From Exilibacterium tricleocarpae (GTDB lineage Bacteria > Pseudomonadota > Gammaproteobacteria > Pseudomonadales > Cellvibrionaceae): DNA of 64,000 nt. A model generated the notes under the pieces. It had not been told where the DNA came from, did no database searches, and was given only the letters and a program-made list of their open reading frames with translations. Positions 1-7,945 of the stretch are shown here, in pieces (position 1 is the first letter of the stretch; each line of letters starts with the position of its first letter). The stretch covers positions 50,553-114,552 of the forward strand of contig NZ_ML660100.1 in assembly GCF_007004655.1 (NCBI RefSeq), in the 5' to 3' direction. A program made the position numbers and the translations under genes.

Positions 1-40
1 GGGGGTGGTTGGTTTGTGTGTTTTTCTCCCGCCAACCCCA

Positions 41-65
41 CCCCCCCCCCCCCCCCCCCCCCCCC
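41..65. repeat. Homopolymeric C tract (25 C)
   Basis: An uninterrupted run of 25 C residues follows a C-rich stretch. A palindrome CCCCTTCGAAGGGG follows at 68-81, which resembles the arms of the REP-like units elsewhere in the window. The tract may be a slippage-prone site or a sequencing/assembly length error. Confidence 0.9.
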
Positions 66-196
66 GACCCCTTCGAAGGGGACCACTCCCCTCGATAAGG
101 GCCCCTGTAGCCGTTTACTGCGAGCTTTAGTTCTTGCCAGGCAACGGAATCAGCTTGTCCAGGTGGCTTCGTTCGCGGGGAGTGGTTCCATCCTAA

Positions 197-259
197 GGGG
201 TCAGAGAGCATAAATTTAGGCCAGAAAAAGCCTGGTCAAAATTTATGCTCTCCGACCCC
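197..259. repeat. REP-like hairpin, copy A
   Basis: Two 21-nt arms (197-217 and 239-259) are complementary except for one position. They begin GGGGTC and end GACCCC. The middle (218-238) contains a smaller CCAG...CTGG stem around an A-rich loop. The same centre and outer GGGGTC/GACCCC recur at 51202-51264, but the arm sequence between them is different. It lies downstream of rpsT on the minus strand, so it could also end or stabilise that transcript. Confidence 0.8.
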
Positions 260-355
260 GCACCGTGCCGACCCCGCACCGTGCCGACCCCGCACCGACC
301 CCACACCATGCCGACCCCGCACCGACCCCACACCGTGCCGACCCCGCACTGTGCC
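254..355. repeat. Short tandem repeat of 16- and 11-nt units
   Basis: Seven consecutive units start with GACCCC. Two full 16-nt units (GACCCCGCACCGTGCC) are followed by alternating 11-nt (GACCCCGCACC) and 16-nt variants up to 355. The unit is the constant right flank of the REP-like hairpin cassettes, so the array looks like expansion of that flank. Confidence 0.85.
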
Positions 356-556
356 GTTCGCGGAGGTGCCAGTCGACAATGCTAGTTATTTAAAGGGGGG
401 GACTGCCATCGACAAGGGCAACTGGGCCCGCTTGCGCCGGTCATTTGCTTGCCGGGCAACGGAGTGGGTTTGCACTGGGCCTTTATCTGGACGGGCAGAT
501 CAGTGGGTATGTACCACACTGACTGCCCCAATTTGCAGGTCGCGGGAACAGGCTAA

Positions 557-823
557 CTAGGCGGCCAGGGCTTTGATCTGGGCATTGAGGCGGCCCTTGT
601 GCCGGGCGGCCTTGTTCTTGTGAATAATCCCTTTATCGGCAATACGGTCAATCACCGGTACGGCTGCCGCGTAAGCCGCTTTGGCGGCCTCGGCGTCACC
701 TGCCTCAATGGCGGTTACCACTTTCTTGATATAGGTGCGCACCATGGAGCGCAGGCTGGCGTTGTGCTTGCGGGTCGCCTCGTTTTGACGCGCACGTTTT
801 TTAGCTTGAGGTGAGTTGGCCAC
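557..823 (-). CDS. rpsT: 30S ribosomal protein S20
   Basis: Small basic 88-residue protein matching bacterial S20 over its full length: N-terminal [13 protein letters not shown], the central helix with [10 protein letters not shown], and the C-terminal [14 protein letters not shown] segment. S20 binds 16S rRNA early in 30S assembly. The start is GTG at 821-823 behind an AGGAG ribosome-binding site at 831-835. A non-ATG start is notable because E. coli rpsT also uses a weak start (UUG) as part of autoregulation; whether that applies here is inference. The gene is monocistronic, with repeat-rich DNA on both sides. Confidence 0.97.
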   Translation of the reverse strand: MANSPQAKKRARQNEATRKHNASLRSMVRTYIKKVVTAIEAGDAEAAKAAYAAAVPVIDRIADKGIIHKNKAARHKGRLNAQIKALAA

Positions 824-1170
824 CGCGTTGCTCCTGTCTGTCTGGGATTTGTCTGTTCGTCATTTCGTCAGGCTGCCGCTTTCAGCAACCTGCCACTTCA
901 AGCCGCCCACATCGGCAACTCGCTGTTATTCCGGTAACTTGCATCCCGGTAACCTGCTGTTTTGCCGTCTCTGCCGCAGCGATCCACTGTTCATTGTGGC
1001 AATTCGTTGCGACGCTTTACTACGGCAACTCAACTGCGGCGATTCATTGCGACATCGGCTCTGCGGCAATGCCCGCAGTCTACAGGGCTATCCGAAATTT
1101 GGACGCGGTATTATGCCGGTTTCAGCTTGCCTGTCAAGTGATGCTGAGGTGGCACAGGGGTGCCGCCGGA
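824..1170. other. Repeat-rich spacer upstream of rpsT
   Basis: This 347-nt gap between pdsS and rpsT must hold the leftward rpsT promoter. It contains degenerate short repeats: CCGGTAAC twice near 930-955, and variants of GCGAYTCATTGCGAC between about 978 and 1060. Open frames crossing it have no protein-like composition. I see no gene. Confidence 0.5.
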
Positions 1171-3225
1171 TCAGTTATCGGCGGCGGCGGGCAGGTGGAT
1201 TTCAAATACCACACCGCCGCCGCCGGGTCGATTGTAGGCACCGACCTGGCCGCGGTGAAAGTCGACGATCAGTCTGACAATATGCAGACCCAGCCCGAGA
1301 TGGGCCGGTTGCTCGCCCTCCTTGTGAGCGGCGGGTTCGCGAATGGATACCAGTGAATCGAATAACTGTCCCTGCATCTGGTCCGGCAGGGGCGGGCCGT
1401 CGTTGTCGACGGCGAGCCGCAGTTGCCCGCGCCGGTGCTCGAGGGTAAAGCTGATAACACCCTGCGGGGGGCAGAAATCGGCGGCGTTGTCCACCAGTTT
1501 GTCCAGCATTTGCACCAGCAGTTCGGGCGCCCCGCGCAGGCTGAAGTCAGCGCTGTCGGGGCTGGCGTGCCAGGTAAACCGCTGGCGGGGGTAGACATCG
1601 GCATAGGCCGATACCACGGCCTCGAGCAACTGTTTCAGATCGAAGGTTTCCAGCTCACTGCTTTCGATACTCTGCTCCACCCGGCTCGCGGCGCTCATGG
1701 CGGTGAGAATGGCGGAGAGGCGGCCGGCGCCCTCGCGGGCCCGGCCGGCGAAGGTTTCGGCCGGTGCCGGCAGCGACTCGTGTTCCAGATTGTCGAGGGA
1801 GGTGCGCACCACCGCCAGGGGGGTGCGCAGTTCATGGGACAGCTTGCTCGACAGGCTCTTCAGGTAATCGGTGTATTCCGCCAGCCGCCCCAGTAGCTGA
1901 CCGTAGCTGCGGGTCAGGTCGCCCACTTCGTCGCCGGCGTTGGAATCGGGAAAGGTACCGCGGATTTTGCCGTCCTCGCCGATAGCGGTATCCGCCGCCC
2001 GGCTGAGCCGGCGGATGCGAAACGACAGCCAACTGGCATAGGCCAGCAAGCCGAGGCCGGCGACGCCGGTGGCTATCAGCGAATACAGCAGCAGGCGATT
2101 GAAGGCGGTGTTGGTCAGGGCCAGCATATTGTCCGTGCTCTGCTCGGCGACGACGCTGCCCAGTGTGCCGCCGGCGCCATCGACGATGGGGACTGCCGCC
2201 CGGCCGACCCGGCGGTGCTCATCCTGGTACCACAGCGCCTGCGGCTGTCCGGCCAGGGCCTGCTTGACTTCGGCGGTGACGAACTGCCCGCTGCGCGCGG
2301 GGTCGTCCAACTCGGGCAGATCCGTGCGGCCCAGGGCCAGGCGGTAGAGCCAGGTTGCGAAGCCGTGTTGTCGATCGGCGGCGGCGTCCGCCGCGGGCTG
2401 CTCCAACTCGCCCGATTGCGCCACCAGCCAGGCGTCGCCGGTGGTCACCGCCAGGCGCAGCCCGCCGGCGGCAAATACGCTGACGGTCTCGGTCAGGTCG
2501 GTCCGGCGTCGCACCAGGCGCGGCGGTGTCGACCGATCGGCAAAATTGCTCAGTTGGCGCGGCTGTTCGCCCTCATCCTGATCGACGATAGTCAGGCCCA
2601 GGACCCCGTCGGCAAGCGCGAGGGGGAAATGCAATTCCGCCTGATAGCCGCCGATTTTCTCCCGCCAGGCGCCGCGCACCCGGTGTTCCTGGCGCACATG
2701 GCCGCTGGCGTTGAGATAGCGGCCGGTCAGGCGTCCCGGGGCGCTGGTACGCAGCACATAGACCCGGTCGGGGCCGAGGTGCAATTGCAGGTGGTCGCCG
2801 CTGGCGAGCCGCGCCCGCCCGGGATTGTGGTAGGTTAGCCGCGGGTCGCTGACCTGCAGAAACAGATAGACCCCGCCGTTGAAAACCCCCGCCCGGTAGC
2901 GGGCTGAAAATCCGTTCGCTGCGGTCAGGGTTTGCTCGGCGATGGGTTGGTGGCGCCAGTCATCGTCATAGCCGTCGACGATGGCGGCGCCGGGCAGTGG
3001 GTGCAGGTAAACCGGTGTGGCCGCGGCCGGCGTTGCCTCGCGCAGGGTGCCGGTGAGGCCGGTGTCGTTGGCGATATGGGCCGCCACGGCGGTGGCGGTG
3101 GCCAGCAGGGCTACCGATTGCCCCTGCCGCAGGGCGCCCTCCATTTCCCGAATATACTGGCAGCCGGCCCAGGGCAGGCTCAGGGTCAGCAGGCTGACCA
3201 GGATCAACTGGCGTCTAAGGCGCAA
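1171..3225 (-). CDS. pdsS: Sensor histidine kinase of the dedicated sortase system (PdsS-like)
   Basis: A 684-residue membrane histidine kinase. There is an N-terminal signal/TM segment (residues 7-22), then a large periplasmic region whose first part (about 70-235, with DDDW and YLFLQVSD) resembles a CBM9/DOMON-like sugar-binding fold. A second TM (about 377-399) follows, then a HAMP-like linker, a dimerisation/phosphoacceptor helix SHELRTPLAVV with His464, and an ATPase domain with LVDNAADFCP and GLGLHIV. Architecture and N-terminus fit the 'proteobacterial dedicated sortase system histidine kinase' family (TIGR03785). It starts 14 nt after the regulator gene ends, so the two form an operon. 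No sortase is seen in this window, so the signal and targets are unknown. Family placement is from memory of the family; kinase function is certain. Confidence 0.88.
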   Translation of the reverse strand: MRLRRQLILVSLLTLSLPWAGCQYIREMEGALRQGQSVALLATATAVAAHIANDTGLTGTLREATPAAATPVYLHPLPGAAIVDGYDDDWRHQPIAEQTLTAANGFSARYRAGVFNGGVYLFLQVSDPRLTYHNPGRARLASGDHLQLHLGPDRVYVLRTSAPGRLTGRYLNASGHVRQEHRVRGAWREKIGGYQAELHFPLALADGVLGLTIVDQDEGEQPRQLSNFADRSTPPRLVRRRTDLTETVSVFAAGGLRLAVTTGDAWLVAQSGELEQPAADAAADRQHGFATWLYRLALGRTDLPELDDPARSGQFVTAEVKQALAGQPQALWYQDEHRRVGRAAVPIVDGAGGTLGSVVAEQSTDNMLALTNTAFNRLLLYSLIATGVAGLGLLAYASWLSFRIRRLSRAADTAIGEDGKIRGTFPDSNAGDEVGDLTRSYGQLLGRLAEYTDYLKSLSSKLSHELRTPLAVVRTSLDNLEHESLPAPAETFAGRAREGAGRLSAILTAMSAASRVEQSIESSELETFDLKQLLEAVVSAYADVYPRQRFTWHASPDSADFSLRGAPELLVQMLDKLVDNAADFCPPQGVISFTLEHRRGQLRLAVDNDGPPLPDQMQGQLFDSLVSIREPAAHKEGEQPAHLGLGLHIVRLIVDFHRGQVGAYNRPGGGGVVFEIHLPAAADN

Positions 3226-3239
3226 GGATCACTCCCGGC

Positions 3240-3938
3240 TCAGTCATTGCTCACCCAGCGGTAGCCCATACCATAGGCGGTCTGGATGGCGTCGAAGTCG
3301 GGGTCGAAGCGGGTGAATTTCTTGCGGATGCGCTTGATATGCGAGGTGATGGTATTGTCGTCGAGCACCACATTGGCGGCGTCCATCAACTGCTGCCGGT
3401 TTTTCACATGGCCCGGGTGCCGCGCCAGGGCGTGGACGATCCAGAGCTCCGTTACCGTCAGGTCGATGGGATTGTCGTCCCAGTGTACCGACATGCGATC
3501 CAGGTTGAGCGCGAGCTTGCCGCGCTGGACGACCTGTTCACTGGTGGTGGCGGGTTGCCGCAGGGCATCGACGCGCCGGAACAGGGCGGTGATGCGTGCC
3601 AGCATATGAACCTGGCCGATATCCTTGGTGAGATAGTCGTCGGCGCCCAGGCGCAGTCCGGAGATCACGTCGAATTCGTCGTCGCGGGCGGTGAGGAAGA
3701 TAATGGGCAGTTCCGGGGCCATACTGCGCAGTTCGCGACACAGATCGAAGCCGCCCTCCACCTCGTCACCCAGGCCGACGTCGATAATGGCCAGCTCCGG
3801 CAGTTGCTGCTGAAAGGCCGCCAGCGCCTCGGGTCGACTGCTGTAGTGGGCGACCTGGTAGCCGTGGCGACTGAGGGCGTCGCAATAGTTCCGGGCGATG
3901 CTGATTTCGTCTTCGACAATGGCTATTTGGCGCCCCAT
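3240..3938 (-). CDS. pdsR: OmpR-type response regulator of the dedicated sortase system (PdsR-like)
   Basis: Two-domain transcription factor, 232 residues. The receiver domain (1-120) has acidic residues in VEDE, phosphoacceptor Asp53 in IIDVG, the conserved Thr in FLTARDDE and Lys in YLTKD. A winged-helix OmpR/PhoB DNA-binding domain follows (about 130-232) with ITSHIKRIRKKF and AYGMGYRW. I chose the ATG at 3936-3938 because AGGAAC lies upstream and the receiver domain begins at once; the frame is open for 32 further codons upstream without a domain. It matches the PdsR family (TIGR03787) and is the first gene of the pdsR-pdsS operon, divergent from ddl. It is likely phosphorylated by the adjacent kinase. 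Confidence 0.9.
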   Translation of the reverse strand: MGRQIAIVEDEISIARNYCDALSRHGYQVAHYSSRPEALAAFQQQLPELAIIDVGLGDEVEGGFDLCRELRSMAPELPIIFLTARDDEFDVISGLRLGADDYLTKDIGQVHMLARITALFRRVDALRQPATTSEQVVQRGKLALNLDRMSVHWDDNPIDLTVTELWIVHALARHPGHVKNRQQLMDAANVVLDDNTITSHIKRIRKKFTRFDPDFDAIQTAYGMGYRWVSND

Positions 3939-4299
3939 GTGTTCGTTCCTGTGGTCGTTCGTTAATGGTGTGGACGGCACTAACAGCACTGCCTTAAGCC
4001 GGCTCGGTAAGTGTGCCAAACCCCGGCAAAACACACCCCGGACCGCCAGCCGAGGCCGCAGATTAACCGATCGCTCTCAGTTTGTGCGACCGCGCCACAA
4101 TTTATCACTTTTTGTCACCACATCACCATCATTGCCCTGCGGGCTGCCCGCTTGTGTTGGTGAAATGGGTGGTGTTGCAGTAACGCTGCTGTGGGCTTGG
4201 CCACGACTGCCGTTCGGCGCGGTGTCGACAGGCGGCCGTTATTGCCGTAGCGCGGCGCTCGTCCGGGCTTGCCACTCAATACGGGATCGAGGATCGACA
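3939..4299. promoter_or_regulatory. Divergent promoter region pdsR / ddl
   Basis: This 361-nt region separates two divergent start codons and must carry both promoters. No gene-like ORF, strong operator palindrome or riboswitch was recognised. The AGGA preceding ddl lies at about 4289-4294. Confidence 0.5.
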
Positions 4300-5403
4300 A
4301 TGAACGATAAAATTAACGTAGCTATTGTATTTGGCGGCCAATCGGCCGAACACAAAGTGTCTCTGCAGTCGGCTTTCAATTTGATTGAAGTTATCGATCG
4401 CAGCAAGTACCACCCGTTTCTGCTGGGCATCGACCGCGCCGGCGTCTGGTTTTTGTACCCGGATTTTTACGCGGTGGCCAACCGCCGGCAGCCCGTGCCT
4501 CGGGCGACCAAAAACGGCGTGCGGGAAGTGGCACTGGTGCGCAAAAACGGCTGTGTGCAGGTGCTCGATCTGGATACGTTCGACGGGCTCGGCCAGGTGG
4601 ATGTGATTATGCCGGTGCTGCACGGGCCCAGCGGGGAAGACGGTTGCCTGCAGGGGCTGGCGCAAATGCTCGGCGTCCCCTGTGTGGGCAGCGGGGTGCT
4701 GAGTTCGGCGGTGTGTATGGACAAGGATATCTGCAAGCGATTGTTGCAGCACGGGGGTATTGAAGTGGCGGATTACCTGGTGTTGGATCGCGATCACAAT
4801 GTGGGGTTCGACAAGCTGGTGCGCAAGCTGGGCAGTCCGCTTTACGTCAAGCCGGCCAATATGGGTTCGTCCATCGGTGTGTCGAAAGTTGCCAGCCCCG
4901 AGGCGTTGGCCGCAGCCCTGGCCATGGCGTTTCGCTACGACAGCAAAGTGCTGGTGGAGCGGGCCGTACAAGGGCGCGAAATCGAGTGCGCTGTGATCGG
5001 CAATGATTACCCGCGGGTGTCGAAGCCGGGCGAGGTGGTGGTCAAGTATGATTATTACTCCTACACCGCAAAATACCTCGACAGCCAGGGCGCCGAACTG
5101 AAAGTGCCGGCCGATCTGGATGACCTGACCACCAAAATGATCCAGGAGCTGGCGGCCGATGTCTATACGCTGCTCGGTTGCCAGGGCATGGCGCGGATCG
5201 ATATGTTTTTGACCGAGGCGGACGAGGTGATTGTCAATGAGGTCAACACGGTGCCCGGTTTTACCCATATCAGTATGTTCCCCAAGCTCTGGCAGGCCGG
5301 CGGTATGAATGGCCGTGAATTGCTCGATCACCTGATTCTGTCGGCGGTGGACAACTATTGTTCGCGCGAGGCCATGACTGTCAGGCTCGCCGGTTGCCAA
5401 TGA
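4300..5403 (+). CDS. ddl: D-alanine--D-alanine ligase
   Basis: Cytoplasmic ATP-grasp enzyme that joins two D-Ala for peptidoglycan precursors. At 367 residues it is DdlA-sized (E. coli DdlA 364, DdlB 306). Visible signatures are the N-terminal FGGQSAEHKVSLQS, the LHGPSGEDGCLQG loop, the ATP-grasp segment KPANMGSSIGVSK, and the C-terminal NEVNTVPGFTHISMFP with Glu/Asn metal ligands. The chosen ATG at 4300 gives the family N-terminus and has a GAGG-type site just upstream. The frame stays open to 3898 but that part overlaps the pdsR promoter and is not protein-like. It stands alone outside a dcw cluster, so a second ddl may exist elsewhere. Confidence 0.96.
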   Translation: MNDKINVAIVFGGQSAEHKVSLQSAFNLIEVIDRSKYHPFLLGIDRAGVWFLYPDFYAVANRRQPVPRATKNGVREVALVRKNGCVQVLDLDTFDGLGQVDVIMPVLHGPSGEDGCLQGLAQMLGVPCVGSGVLSSAVCMDKDICKRLLQHGGIEVADYLVLDRDHNVGFDKLVRKLGSPLYVKPANMGSSIGVSKVASPEALAAALAMAFRYDSKVLVERAVQGREIECAVIGNDYPRVSKPGEVVVKYDYYSYTAKYLDSQGAELKVPADLDDLTTKMIQELAADVYTLLGCQGMARIDMFLTEADEVIVNEVNTVPGFTHISMFPKLWQAGGMNGRELLDHLILSAVDNYCSREAMTVRLAGCQ

Positions 5404-5781
5404 CCTTTATGGGGCCGGCCTGAAAACCACCTGGATAGGTTGGCGTTTTGAATTTTTCTTGTGCCACACCCCCGCCGGGCCTTACCTTCTGCATACTTTA
5501 CCTTGTATCGGGAAAACCGTAACAGGCAGTATAAAGTCAGGCTGCTTTGATCTTACACCCTGCACCGGCGCGGCCCGTGCCGGTTGGCACTCCCCTGACT
5601 CGCACCGCCAAAAAACGCCAGGGCAACAGGTCGCACCGATCCGGCCGACACGCAATCGTTGCCTAACGTTCACTGATCATGTACAAGTATGGCTGCGCAA
5701 CTGCGGTGGCGGCTGCGGCAAAGTCCCGGCGGCGTGTTTTCCCGGGGGCTGCATGTGTTTGATCGGATTGAGACGCGCTTC
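5404..5781. other. Spacer between ddl and thioesterase
   Basis: 378 nt with no recognisable gene. A rightward frame crosses part of it (5459-5899), but its product has no domain-like composition and overlaps the thioesterase gene out of frame. A promoter for the thioesterase gene is expected here. Confidence 0.4.
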
Positions 5782-6204
5782 ATGGCAACGAGAGACAGCT
5801 TTGATTTTTCTTATGCACTGCGGGTGCGCTATTCGGAAATTGACGCCCAGGGCGTGGTGTTCAATGCCCACTACCTCACCTATTTTGATACCGCATTGAA
5901 CGAGTATATGCGCCACCTGGATATCGATTACCAGGGTATGGTGGAAAAGCTGGGGGTGGATTTTCACCTGGTGAAATCCACTGTCGAATATCTCGGTCCG
6001 ATTCATTTTGACGAGTTGATTGACATCGCCCTGCGGCCGGTGCGCATTGGCCGCTCGAGCATAACCTGGGAACTGGCCATCTTCAGAAGCGGCGAAAGCG
6101 AGTGTCTGACGCGGGGAGAAGTTGTGTGGGTATGTGCTGAAGTCGGCCGCCACCAATCGCATCCCATCCCGGCGGAGTTTGTAGACTTGCTGCCGGCGAT
6201 ATGA
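5782..6204 (+). CDS. Acyl-CoA thioesterase, 4-hydroxybenzoyl-CoA thioesterase/YbgC hotdog family
   Basis: 140-residue single hotdog-fold protein. The N-terminal signature RVRYSEIDAQGVVFNAHYL carries the conserved Asp and the HY/F-L segment of the 4HBT family, followed by the central hotdog helix and the FRSGE and LTRGEVVWV strands. These enzymes hydrolyse acyl-CoA or acyl-ACP thioesters; the substrate cannot be read from sequence. I start at ATG 5782 rather than an upstream in-frame start because the fold begins there. It does not sit next to tol-pal, so YbgC identity is not implied. Confidence 0.88.
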   Translation: MATRDSFDFSYALRVRYSEIDAQGVVFNAHYLTYFDTALNEYMRHLDIDYQGMVEKLGVDFHLVKSTVEYLGPIHFDELIDIALRPVRIGRSSITWELAIFRSGESECLTRGEVVWVCAEVGRHQSHPIPAEFVDLLPAI

Positions 6205-6365
6205 CACGGCATTAATGAGACAGGATCGCGGGTGCGGCCAATCCGGATAGTGCTTCGTCACACGCCACAGACATCGGGGCAGTGGCCGGGGCCGCAAGTG
6301 TAGACATTTTCAATGTCTGCTGGTGCAGAGCAGAATATTCATCGGCCATTCTCCCTGGCGGCAGC

Positions 6366-7772
6366 TTATAGTTTTTCCGGTTTGTGCCAGACCGCCTGCC
6401 ATGTCTCGAATTGCGAGGGCTTTATCTGGTAGCGCGCAAAGTTTCCCGCATGGAGCCCCAATACTTCGTGTTCGGCGACTTCTCTAAATCGATCCTGTTC
6501 ACCGGCTTCGACGTTCTTTCCCGTCCAGGCGGCGATGCGGGCGAATGCCGACCTCTTTCCCAACGGCTCAAGCACGATGGTTTGGACGATTTCGCGCAAG
6601 GCGGTGCGGTGCTTCAGGCGGAAAGGATCGGGTTCACCGAGTGATTGCCTGACCGCTGCGTAGCGGGCTGCTGAGCGCTCGTAGGCCCAGATGAAGATGT
6701 CCTTGAGCAGATCGATCCGGTTCAGTTCGTACACACCGAGTATCGCTTCGGTGTAGGTTTTGGTCGGAACTTCCGTAAAAGAGAGCGGCGTTAGATTCGT
6801 TTTGATCAGTGGTATATTCGCGGCGAGGCGCGAGACACGCTTGTTCACATCATCGAACGGTTGCAGGTACGGCAACTGTACCATGGCGAAGAACGCCTGT
6901 TCGAAGGGGTCCGTGATTGCCTCGGCGGTAGCCAGAATTTGATCGAAATACGCCTCGATAAGCTGAGGGACTTCGAGAGGATGGAAAGCCGATTTCTCTA
7001 TGCCGACCACGATCCGGCGCAGGCGACCGGCCGCTTCCAGGTCCGCCAGCAGGTTGTTTGCCAGCAGCGCATGCAGATTTAGAATGGTGTACCGGTTGAA
7101 GCCGATTTCCTCAGCCGAGTCCACAAGAAACTCAATGGCATCCTTGTGGTTCAGGATCATCTGTGTTTCAAGTTGCTTTTTGCCCTCCAACACTTTGCCG
7201 AAGTTTATCAGTCGCTTTGTATCGAGCAATGAATAGGTGTTGCCCTCGAGGCGGCTGGAGTTCCATGACAGATCAATGAGCAGCCGGTTCATTATCTGCC
7301 TGGCATATGTCCCGGCGGGTTGCTCTGTGGACTGCGGGGTCCCGACCTTCCGCAGGTGCGCACGCTCTCTCTGCGACAAATAGTAAGTGGCGTTGGGCCT
7401 GTAGCTGTCGAGGAAGCTGCGCTCATATCCCACCGGTTTTCGGGATAGGACAGGCTTGCGGACGTATTTCTGAACCTCTGCAGCCTGTGTTGAGATGGAC
7501 ACTTCGCCGACCAGCTCTTCCCTGCACACTTCCGGCGCTTTGGTTTCACCCACAGTATAGACGGCAAGCGGAAGATACCTCGCCCAGCGTCTACTGCCTT
7601 GTTTAACGAGACGGCCTTCGTCAACCAGGTGCTTGAGACGATACTGAAGGGTACGGCGGGCTATATGCCCTCCCAGTTCATCGTGGATGTTCTGGATGGC
7701 AATGCCCTGGGGGTAGGCGGACACCACCGCTTCAATAGCCTGCAAGTCGTGCTTGGGTATGGACTTTGACAT
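6366..7772 (-). CDS. Fic-domain protein with N-terminal winged helix and altered Fic motif
   Basis: 468 residues from the ATG at 7770-7772, chosen because AGGTGAT precedes it; an ATG at 7835 would add 21 residues. An N-terminal winged helix (about 10-65, with GGHIARRTLQYRLKHLV) is followed by a Fic N-terminal region and the Fic core. The inhibitory helix motif S-x-x-x-E-G appears as SSRLEGN, which fits class II Fic proteins. The catalytic loop reads LQPFDDVNKRVSR where the canonical loop is HPFxxGNGRxxR: His is Gln and GNG is VNK. AMPylation by the usual mechanism is therefore doubtful. The DNA-binding domain plus the repeat-rich promoter suggests autoregulation (inference). Confidence 0.88.
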   Translation of the reverse strand: MSKSIPKHDLQAIEAVVSAYPQGIAIQNIHDELGGHIARRTLQYRLKHLVDEGRLVKQGSRRWARYLPLAVYTVGETKAPEVCREELVGEVSISTQAAEVQKYVRKPVLSRKPVGYERSFLDSYRPNATYYLSQRERAHLRKVGTPQSTEQPAGTYARQIMNRLLIDLSWNSSRLEGNTYSLLDTKRLINFGKVLEGKKQLETQMILNHKDAIEFLVDSAEEIGFNRYTILNLHALLANNLLADLEAAGRLRRIVVGIEKSAFHPLEVPQLIEAYFDQILATAEAITDPFEQAFFAMVQLPYLQPFDDVNKRVSRLAANIPLIKTNLTPLSFTEVPTKTYTEAILGVYELNRIDLLKDIFIWAYERSAARYAAVRQSLGEPDPFRLKHRTALREIVQTIVLEPLGKRSAFARIAAWTGKNVEAGEQDRFREVAEHEVLGLHAGNFARYQIKPSQFETWQAVWHKPEKL

Positions 7773-7798
7773 ATCACCTGATCTTGCGTATAGGAAGA

Positions 7799-7902
7799 TA
7801 TGCGCAATTAAAGCGCTTTTTTGCGCAATATTCAACCGTTTTATACGCGGATATCAGTTCTATATGCAGTATTTGGCTCTATGCGCAGTTATGCTGGCGC
7901 AT
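7799..7902 (-). promoter_or_regulatory. TGCGCA-rich putative operator upstream of the Fic gene
   Basis: TATGCGCA occurs at 7799-7806 and 7880-7887 and the palindrome TTGCGCAA at 7821-7828. ATGCGCAG/CTGGCGCAT forms an imperfect inverted repeat at 7881-7902. The motifs lie just upstream of the Fic/HTH gene start and are candidates for binding by its own winged helix. Confidence 0.45.
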
Positions 7903-7945
7903 AGTCGGTAGTTAACCCGGGCCAGGTATTCGCGGTGCAACACCA

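Noticed and set aside
4276-5400. Long leftward frame opposite ddl (374 codons)
   Set aside because: It mirrors the ddl coding sequence, is rich in His and Gln from the reverse complement, and has no domain; ddl is certain.
5459-5899. Rightward frame in the ddl/thioesterase gap
   Set aside because: No domain, overlaps the thioesterase gene out of frame, and no ribosome-binding site.
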